DNA from: Lantana camara
Taxonomy: Eukaryota; Streptophyta; Magnoliopsida; Lamiales; Verbenaceae
Direction: 5' to 3'
Assembly (NCBI GenBank): GCA_037501455.1
Contig: CM074865.1
Span: forward strand, 8,629,001-8,693,000
Length of the DNA: 64,000 nucleotides
Shown: in pieces, positions 56,484 through 64,000 of the stretch
Position numbering within the stretch: position 1 is the first letter of the stretch
How the letters are laid out: every line of letters begins with the position of its first letter
Program-made: the position numbers and the translations under genes
The notes under the pieces: model-generated
What the model was told of the DNA's origin: nothing
The model's input: only the letters and a program-made list of their open reading frames with translations
Databases searched by the model: none

Positions 56484-57344
56484 GGGAAAAATGTAAAATC
56501 AGGATACCAACTCTCCCTAACTAGCGTTTTCGGGACATTAAATTTTCCGACGACAAAAAAGTCCAATAACTCTAGAAATCTGTCAATTTTAGGTCAATGC
56601 TCCCCGGATTCCACTGTTTGCCCCCGGAGAGTATGGACACGTGGCAACTTTGCTGACATGTACGATCCCAGATCTGGATCTGAATGTTTCTATTTGTGTA
56701 TGGAGAAGGCTGGGTGGAGAGGGGGGTTGGCGCCTGGTGGTATTGGTGTGTTGGTGGTGGAGACGCTGGATGCAGGGTGGCGGCGGCAGCCGATTTGAGG
56801 AGGGGGGCGACGGGGTTGGTTTTGGGTGGCGGTGGAACCGCAGGGGAAGGGCGGCGGTGGACTTGGGGGGATAGAGGTGATGGTGGTGGCAATGGTGGCG
56901 GCGGCAACAATGGTGGTGGAGTGTGGATTGGAGATGAAGATGATGATTGATCGTGAATTCTTTCAATAATAAAATAAAAAAGTTATTTAATTAGAATTTA
57001 TAATAAACTAAAATATATTTCATTTAATTTGAAAAAATTATAATAGCATTTTTTTTTTTTTTTTTTTTTTTTTTGCCATGTGTATATATACACATTGTTT
57101 TTTATTTTTTTAATTGACACGTCAAGGAGTCTTAATGTCATGTCATCACATTGGACATGTCATCATACATGTCAGCAAAGTTGCCACGTGTCCATACTCT
57201 CTGAGGGCAAACAGTGGAATCCAGCGAGCATTGTCCTAAAATTGACAGGTTTCTAGAGTTATTGGACTTTTTTGTCGCCGGAAAATTTAGTGTCCAAAAA
57301 ACATTAGTTAGGGAGAGTTGGTATCCTGATTTTACATTTTTCCC
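56484..57344. mobile_element. Mutator-like element with long TIRs and captured GC-rich DNA
   Basis: TIRs of ~185 bp (56484-56668 and 57160-57344) start GGGAAAAATGTAAAATCAGG and match with few differences. Flanking 9-mers TATGTACAT (56475-56483) and TATGCACAT (57345-57353) are 8/9 identical. Between the TIRs, ~56690-56950 is strongly GC-rich with GGTGGC-type codons (Gly-rich on plus, Pro-rich on minus) and unlike the AT-rich surroundings. This fits a Pack-MULE: a non-autonomous Mutator-like element that picked up gene DNA. No transposase. A poly(T) run lies near 57050-57074. Confidence 0.8.
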
Positions 57345-57353
57345 TATGCACAT

Positions 57354-57760
57354 CTTTTAAACAATTTAAAATTTTCTTTATCCTTTTGAAAAGTTTATAA
57401 TCCTACAATTTTAGAGAGAATACAAAATGAAATTGGTTTCGCACTCGTGCCCTTATGTGTTGGAGCCATATTCCTCAAGTGTTGGTGCGTGTGACTTGTC
57501 CAAGCTATGGCCCACACTTATTTCGAATACGCATCGGTGTCTTGGTATCGTACCGACTAAAAAAGTTGGAAGTTTGCGTTTATTAGAGACAACGAGACTC
57601 ATTTCATCCCCTATATGGTTCTATTACTAATAAAATAAACATTAAATTATGATAAACTGCAGCCATTCAAATTGCTATAAGAATATAAAGGAAAAAAAAA
57701 ACCCTAAACCTAATGATGCTTGTAGAATCTTGGGATGGGCTTTGGTCAATAGAATGGAGA
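57354..57760. other. Spacer between two DNA transposon copies
   Basis: AT-rich, with a chance open frame at 57427-57630 that has no recognisable domain and no codon or splice support. Nothing else seen. Confidence 0.5.
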
Positions 57761-57768
57761 GTCATCAT

Positions 57769-58266
57769 CTATGTTGCATGGATACGGACACAGCGATACG
57801 GATAAGACACGATACGGACACGACGACACGGATTTTTTCAAAATTTTAGGCCACGACACGGCTCCGACACGGCTATATTTTATATAAATAAATATATTTT
57901 ATATATAAATAAAAATATTTCATATAAAAATAAAAGTATTTTATAAGTATAATCCACGTAACATAAAATATTTATAAAAATATGTAATATTAATAACTAA
58001 AATAAGTTTTGTTATTTCAATTTTCTCTCCAAAAAATTCAAAAATATTAAAAAAGGCATAAAAAATTCAAAAAAATTGCTCAGCCGTGTCCGAGCCGTGT
58101 CGGACACTCTACCTCGCCGTGTCCGACACTGTGTCCCAATTTTTTATTTTTTTTATTTTTTGGGACACGCCTTCAGCCGTGTCTGACACGTGTCGGAGGC
58201 GTGTCCGAACCGTGTCCGTATCGGACACTGCACGGATCATTTTTTAGATGTTTCCGTGCTTTAGTG
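57769..58266. mobile_element. hAT-like non-autonomous hairpin element
   Basis: Flanked by the 8-bp repeat GTCATCAT (57761-57768 and 58267-58274). The left end CTATGTTGCATGGATACG and inverted right end CACTAAAGCACGGAAAC match imperfectly. Inner arms GATACGGACACG and CCGTGTCCGTATC are inverted and repeated in tandem, so the RNA or single strand would fold strongly. The centre is AT-rich with no ORF. An 8-bp TSD suggests hAT. Confidence 0.65.
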
Positions 58267-58274
58267 GTCATCAT

Positions 58275-59032
58275 TAATAGCATTCGTCCTTTCTACATAT
58301 ATACCTTTGAAATTAGTGGATATGCATATCGTTATCTTAGGATATGCAGAAAAAAGAAGTAAAAGAGAATATGTATCTTGTAATCTGGATATTATTCTCA
58401 ATAATTTATAAAGTACAAATTTAATTACACATATATATAACCTATCTACCGTGGAAATTACCATCTAAGAATAAAAAGTAGTTGCGAAATAGATAAGATT
58501 AAATATTACATAAAATTAAATATTAGTTATATTTCTAATAATATAAACCTAAAGCTTCACCCCAAGTAACAATAGTGGACCACATAAGAATACAGAATAC
58601 ACATATAGCTCTCAAGACTAGACAATTCATTCATTCTGGGGCGTCTGATATCTCTTTTAATCATTTCTCTCCATATATAAAGACTGCCATATGTATATGT
58701 GGGCATCAGAGAGAGAGAGCATGGCTGCTATATCATTTCCTTGCTCAGAATGAACTTTTGTTGAAAGCCTTGGGATTGAAGGTCGGGATCTTAATCATGG
58801 CATACTTGAATTATACCTTATAAACTATATATATAATCTTTCCCGTCTTCTTGAAATGATGCAACGCAGTCCATTTTCATCTTCAACACAAATTAATGCT
58901 CTCTCTCTCCCTCTTTTTGAAGGCTGTAGCCTTATGATGAGGCAATATTGAAAGAGCCAAAGAGGGGATTTTACTCGAACAGAGAGTGTGACAGACGGAG
59001 AAGACGGAGATCATAATTAATCAGACTATGTT
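58275..59032 (+). promoter_or_regulatory. Upstream region of the bHLH gene
   Basis: TATATAAA at 58674-58681 with a GAGAGAGAGAGC tract ~30 bp downstream (58709-58720) is the best promoter. The 5' UTR would be ~320 nt. An out-of-frame ATG (59028, weak context ACTATGT) sits 5 nt before the main ATG and opens an overlapping upstream frame, which may lower translation. Confidence 0.5.
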
Positions 59033-61204
59033 ATGGAGTCTGCGGACATCCATGCTCATGATCATGAGCTTCAAGACCAAATTGTTGGCTCTTCTTCTTC
59101 TGCTTCTTCGCCTCCTTGCTACAATGATTGGACACCTAATTCCATCTTGTAAGACCCCACCCTTTCTGAATATATAGTTATTTATTAATGGTATTGCTGA
59201 TCTATTCTCCATTATAAACTGATCATACTTTATATATCTCCCTTTTGCTTTAATTTCCTTATTGATTTTTGCAGTGATTTGAGGTGAATCAATTACAAAA
59301 CAGCAAACAAATCCACATATTCTTGCTAAATATATATACAGTCTCCTGTTTCCATAATCAAATTTACATCTTCACACGTTTTTGGAAAATGAAAAGTAAT
59401 TAATGATCATGCTTATTGAAAAAAAAAAGACTACAGATAAGATTAATTATGAAGGATTGAATAATATTTCTTCCTTTTTTTTCCTTTTTTTTTTTTTTTT
59501 TTTTTCAAATTACTATTGTTTCTTATACTTTGCAGCTAGGGCTCCATGAAATTTCTCATCTTTTCAGCCATGTATATTAGAAAATAATTGTGATTATTTA
59601 CCCTTATTTTACAGGAACACTAATGGCTTCAATACATACCCTAAAGAAACCATTTTGATAAATCCAAGGCAACAAATGGCTTCAGAAATATCAGGGCTTC
59701 ACCGGGCTAACGGCCCAAACCTATTCGAGCAAGAATTACAGCTTTCAAGGATTAAGGAAGAGATTTCATACAATTATTACCTTAAGTACACAGAAATGCT
59801 AAACAGCAGCAGCCCATTATCAAGCTCTAATGATGAATTAAACCTAATATCAGATGACTTGCAGTATTCAGACAGATTTGGATCGACAAAGAAGCTCTTG
59901 ATTAACTCATTCCCTTCTTATAATCTTACCAACAATGGAAGTGGATTATGCCAGCAGATGAATCCTCCATGTATGAATTCCTCGAATTCGAATGGAGAAG
60001 GAATTATGTTAGCAAATCCAGGTTCTTTGGAGATGGATTTACAGCCACTTGATCTACTCCAACTTCCATATTCTTCAAGTTTCGATGGGTATTTTAGCCA
60101 GAATCGAATTGGGATAATGAGAGATGGCTTTTCTTGTAATCTTGATCAGCTGCACCAATCATGTGTTGATTTAAAGCCAAGGTTTAACTCGAACAAGGTT
60201 AGTTCCTTTTCTATTTCGTCATTAATTAATCTTGTTCAACTTGATAATTACCTGATTTTACAATTGAAAAAGAAGCTAGGAAAAAAGCTACAAGTTCTCT
60301 TTTTCGCTTTTCAAATACGTCAAGACACCCAAGGAAAAAGCTCCTCTCTTTTATCTCCATATTCAAAGGCTACTTCAGCTTTTTATGCATTTCATGTATA
60401 ACCTTTATAATTTTTCAGAAAAAAATTGAGTCTTTTAATATATTATTGATGGATTTTGACAAGGGGGCCATGCATTATTATTTCTCATAAAACTTTACTC
60501 TTTTTTACTGTGTTGTAAAGATATCAGAAGCAGAAGCTAAACGAAGCAGTGGCGAAATGGACGCAAAGGCGCTTCAAAATGCACCGAAAAAGTCGCGTTT
60601 TGAAGAGCGCGCTTCTTGCCCTCCATTCAAGGTATTTTACAAGCTATTTATGCAGAAATTTTATACATGCTTGCACTGTAAAGTAGAAGATTAACTGCCC
60701 GATTTTAATTAAATCTTCTATATATGTTATTACGTTATATAATCTTATTAATTAGGTATATATATATATATATATTTACTGAATGATGATCAGGTGAGAA
60801 AAGAGAAATTGGGAGATAGGGTTGCCGCCCTTCAACAGTTAGTAGCACCTTTTGGCAAGGTAGGGTTATGTATATTCTATTGATTTTACACATTTACTGC
60901 TCACATCATTTTACCTTATAGTTACTTCATTTTTAACACACACAAATCATTGTACAGTGTATACGAATAAAAACTTTTACTATGGCAATATATGCGTCAC
61001 ATTCTGTTCTGGGTCAAATAAGTTTGTTGGATGTGAGTGCAGTTTTCAAATTAAACGTAACTTAAAAACAGGTCAAATTATTCTTAAAAAAATCATTAAT
61101 GCATAGTTTATTCTTTATCTATGTCCTATATGAGATTAGGGCATCGATCACAATATAAGTAATTCGTCTAACTTGAACAGTCAAATACAATCTGACTAAA
61201 TCAG

Positions 61205-61236
<32 letters not shown>

Positions 61237-62587
61237 GTTATACTTATCATGACAAAGTCCCATAAACCTCGAGTCAAATTTTTTTTTTTTTAATAAGAGG
61301 ATGAATGTTAGTTCTTTAACTATTGCCAATAAAACTTGAATCTATGACCTATCAGTTCACAAGTTCAGATACTTACCACTTAATCATGTGTTCGTTTTCC
61401 GCAAGTCGAAATTTGAATGTTCTTAGGTCCCAGAAGGAGGACATGTATATGTTAATATTTATAAATAAATATTCTCTGTTAATTATTTTGAATTAGTTCT
61501 GAAAGATATGTGTTGGGGTTGGAGAATATTACAGACAGACACAGCATCCGTACTAATGGAGGCCATAGGATACATCAAATTCCTTCAGACACAAGTTGAG
61601 GTACATCCCTCATGACTGACACTACATTAAAGTTTAAACCATAATATTCTTCTTGGCATTTGTTCTAAGTAATTAATTAATCAATTCTCCATTATTTGTT
61701 TGTATAAAGTCTCAATAAAATTAGTTGAAATTAAAGTTTACTCTATATACTTTTTTTGTTTTTTGGGAAAAAGTTTAATCTGCATACATAGCTACAATAA
61801 ATATAACCCAGTGTAGCGTTACTCTATGTTAATTAGATCTCTCATTTTATAACTTGCAGACATTGAGTGTCCCTTACATGAAGACGTCCTCTAGGATGAT
61901 CAAAACGGTAATAAATTGATCGTACATAGTTTTACTCAATTTTATCTTGGACACGTGACACATTCTTTCGATTTATTGATTTTTTAAAACCAATGTTTTA
62001 ACGGACAATTCCTCAAAAATCCCCAAGTGTAAACTGAATTTCCTTTTCACTCCCCAATTTTGAAAAAGTTCCTGTTCACTCCCCAATTGAAAAACAAAAT
62101 TTCTTTTCACTCCCCAAGGTTGTATAATAATTCAGGAATTGCGTACAATTTTTAGGGAATTGCGTATAAAAACTCGGAATCTCGTATATACGAGATTGCG
62201 GGATTTTTATACGCAATTCCCTAAAAAATGTACGCAATTCCTAAAGACAATGTACGAACATGTACTATTTGTGGGGACCTAAAAGGAATTTTGTTTTTCA
62301 ATTGGGGATTGAATGGGAACTTTTTCAAAACTGGGGACCTAAAAGGAATTTTTTCAACTTTTTGGTACTATTCAAAGATTTTCCCATGTTTTAATTGAAT
62401 CTGAATAAATTCTGATAAATTATACGTGATAATATAATAGGTTACCGCCGAGAATAAAAACGATGAGCCAAAGCGCGACTTGAAAAGCAGGGGGCTGTGT
62501 TTGGTTCCATTGTCATGCATGTCCTACATTGCCGACGGGGGTGGCGCAGCCGTCTGGCCACCGCCTTACTTTGGTGGCGCCACCTAG
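59033..62587 (+). CDS. bHLH transcription factor (bHLH68/110/112/123-type), 7 exons
   Basis: Exons 59033-59148, 59615-60197, 60521-60631, 60794-60859, 61535-61600, 61860-61907 and 62441-62587, all with GT-AG introns. They total 1137 nt, 378 residues plus TAG. Start MESADIHAHDHELQ (ATG at 59033, G at +4). The ~230-residue N-terminal part is Ser/Asn-rich. Exon 3 supplies a basic KKSRFEERASCPPF. Exons 4-6 give KVRKEKLGDRVAALQQLV (helix 1), PFGKTDTAS (loop) and VLMEAIGYIKFLQTQVETLS (helix 2), with SVPYMK after. The C-terminus RGLCLVPLSCM...VWPPPYFGG is characteristic of this plant subgroup. The basic region lacks the His-Glu-Arg pattern of E-box binders, as usual for the subgroup. It is expected to be a nuclear DNA-binding dimer; Arabidopsis relatives act in stress and development. 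The open frame that runs past 60197 into intron 2 (to 60401) is read-through. Confidence 0.88.
62002..62385. mobile_element. Mutator-type MITE in last intron of the bHLH gene
   Basis: 384 bp, flanked by the perfect 9-bp repeat ATGTTTTAA (61993-62001 and 62386-62394). Its halves are inverted repeats (TTCCTTTTCACTCCCCAATT against AATTGGGGATTGAATGGGAA) meeting at the palindrome CTCGTATATACGAG near 62185. Ends CGGACAATTCC and GATTTTCCC pair only partly. No ORF. It lies 46 bp before the exon 7 acceptor. Confidence 0.82.
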
Positions 62588-63472
62588 TTGCTTCAAAATT
62601 CTCTCTTTACGCCGCCGTTAGTTAGATGTCTCTAAGCTTGATTTGTTGTGATTTATGTTGTCTTGTGTAAATTAATTCGTTATTGTATAAATATAAGTTA
62701 ATTAGTTATTATGACTGATTCACTTATTGAATAAATGATACTGAATACTGCAATAATAGCATGGCCATTGAGTACCCTGAATCCCAGATCTTTACTGAAA
62801 TCATTTTAATACCTAATAAATTTATTAGTTATCTCTACTCGTTTATCGAATCATAAGTGAAAAAAGCATAATTTTACGAAACCAAAAGAGGCCTATATAT
62901 ACATACATTTAATTATAGGAGTTTAATTTGGAGTGATCTTTAGAGGGGATCCACCTTAAAAAACCCACGATCTAGCTAACCCCGACCCATTTTTATTGGA
63001 GGAAAAAAAGAAAAAAAAATGAAGAGTGGTTTAGTGCTGTCAGCGGGTCGGATTCGGATCGGATTTGACAATTCCAAACCCGAATCCGATAATGGAAATA
63101 GGCTCTCAAATTCGAATCCTGAGTCCTATAGGGCTCGAATATGTCCCAACCAAATTCAAATGGTGTCATGTCGGATAATCCGTAAGAAAATCCGACCCGA
63201 TAAGAATAGGAGAACGGAAGGAACGAGATATTGAAAGAGATCTAAGTAGAGGAAATAAGTTACTTTACGAACCGAGATGTTTGGAACCGGAAATAGTGGG
63301 AAGCTTGGTGGTGGTTGGAGGTTGGTGGAGATGGGAATCTCCGGTCGAGAAGCAGCTTTTGATCAGTGGTGGGTGTCGCGAGTTGCTCGCGGCAGATGGG
63401 AGGAGAAATCTACAATAGACGGCGGTTGGTGGGGGTGATGCATGGCAGTGCAGCGGCTGGTGGGGTGCTGGT
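62588..63472. other. 3' flank of the bHLH gene
   Basis: A likely polyadenylation signal AATAAATG lies near 62729. An open frame at 63019-63234 is built of repeated GGATCGGAT/CGAATCCGA words and looks like a dispersed low-complexity repeat, not a gene. 63290-63470 is G-rich (GGTGGTTGG repeats). No other gene is seen. Confidence 0.5.
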
Positions 63473-64000
63473 TGTTAAGTCTTTAATTTTAGCTCCGTTG
63501 AGACGTTGATCATGTATCTTTAGCCCGGAAACAAGTGATTTATTTGAATTTTATGCTCCTTTCAGGTATTCTTACCATGTGAGCAGTTATCGGGACGAGA
63601 CGGAGCATTTTGCAACATTTTCTGTGCTGAAATTCCATATTCCCTGCCAGGGGAATATTATTAGTGTGTTTTTACCCGGCCAGGTAGACAAGTACAGAGA
63701 CAGTCTGTACCAGGATCCCCGCCTGGGGATCCCTTCAGTTAAAAATCTCCCTGCCCGGGGAGATAAGATCAGAAGACCCAATGTAACAGACTCCCCGGCC
63801 GGGGAGTTTTCCAGTTATACTTTTCCCCGCCCGGGGAGAAGGAAAAAACGCAAGAACGTGTTCTATAACCTTCCCCGCCCGGGGATGATTTTACTCTTGA
63901 TTTTACCTAGCCAGGAAAGTCTCCCATCCTCAGTATATACGCCTTAAATCTGAATACAACTTTCCTTTATTTCCAACACTTTTCTCATTTCTCATTTCCT
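63473..64000 (+). repeat. Possible LTR running off the window, with palindrome array
   Basis: Starts TGTTAAGTCTTTAATTTTAG, a common LTR-like opening. A TATA-like GTATATACGCC lies near 63934, and the following bases are AT- and pyrimidine-rich as in an R region. Between them is an array of short palindromes (63639-63885). The right end is outside the window, so LTR identity cannot be proven. Confidence 0.35.
63639..63885. repeat. Array of eight short palindromes with differing stems
   Basis: Palindromes at 63639-63656 (ATTCCC/GGGAAT), 63673-63686 (TACC/GGTA), 63692-63710 (GTACAGA/TCTGTAC), 63713-63732 (GGATCCCC/GGGGATCC), 63745-63764 (ATCTCCC/GGGAGAT), 63790-63807 (ACTCCCC/GGGGAGT), 63820-63841 (CTTTTCCCC/GGGGAGAAG, one G-T) and 63872-63885 (TCCCC/GGGGA). 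Loops are mostly four bases of the kind GCCC, GCCT or GGCC. The outer bases differ from one to the next but always pair. Confidence 0.8.

Noticed and set aside
56572..56966. Pro/His-rich protein genes on the minus strand of the GC-rich stretch
   Set aside because: They lie within a long-TIR Mutator-like element, overlap in several frames and include TIR sequence. A captured fragment explains them better.
59655..60401. A 248-residue intron-free gene
   Set aside because: It is exon 2 of the bHLH gene read past its AAG|GTTAGT donor at 60197. The exon 3 join restores the conserved domain, and the extra residues have no similarity to it.
63019..63234. Small gene encoding a 71-residue basic protein
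   Set aside because: Composed of repeated GGATCGGAT/CGAATCC words with no domain; typical of dispersed low-complexity repeats.
63639..63885. CRISPR-like array
   Set aside because: The units are palindromes with different stems, not identical repeats with unique spacers, and the sequence is plant nuclear DNA.

Overview
This is plant nuclear DNA, most likely from a eudicot. The evidence is AT-rich intergenic sequence, spliced GT-AG genes, 5-bp target-site duplications (TSDs) around LTR retrotransposons, initiator-Met-tRNA primer sites, and a seven-exon plant bHLH transcription factor gene. No bacterial, organellar or rRNA/tRNA genes were seen.

Layout. Bases 1-2204 are gene-free and AT-rich, with one small hAT-like repeat. 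Bases 2205-51921 are one very large nested Ty3/Gypsy element ('G') with termini TGATGGG...CCCATCA, LTRs of 858 and 861 bp, and a perfect 5-bp TSD (GGTTA). Removing the insertions leaves about 12.5 kb. G carries decayed gag-protease-RT-RNaseH-(second RNaseH)-integrase on the plus strand, in the style of the Tat lineage. On the minus strand, between integrase and the 3' LTR, it carries a large spliced antisense gene (PF04195-like domain, then a coiled coil) with its own TATA box. Six primary insertions break G: a reverse solo LTR (8034-10191); a Copia solo LTR (10889-12822); a Copia element B on the minus strand (15632-34487, TSD CCCCT) that is itself split by a sister Copia element A on the plus strand (16072 to about 25271); a second Copia family C on the minus strand (34527-44586, TSD CGTTA); a solo LTR of the A/B family (45308-48011, TSD AATAG) holding two smaller insertions; and an unclassified TG...CA insertion that looks like a solo LTR (48142-49579, TSD GGGCC).

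Right of G, 51927-56474 is intergenic. It is followed by a long-TIR Mutator-like element carrying a GC-rich captured fragment (56484-57344), a hAT-like hairpin repeat (57769-58266), and the only convincing host gene: a bHLH factor (59033-62587) related to the Arabidopsis bHLH68/110/112/123 group, with a Mutator-type MITE in its last intron. The window ends in a possible new LTR containing a striking run of short palindromes (63639-63885).

The most interesting signals are: (1) four dispersed RNA hairpins in the 5' leader of Copia A, B and C, each with a nearly invariant core inside a variable stem whose pairing is kept between families; (2) the promoter-bearing, intron-containing antisense gene of G; and (3) the palindrome array at the right edge. 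All retroelement coding regions here are broken by stops or frameshifts and are annotated as pseudogenes.
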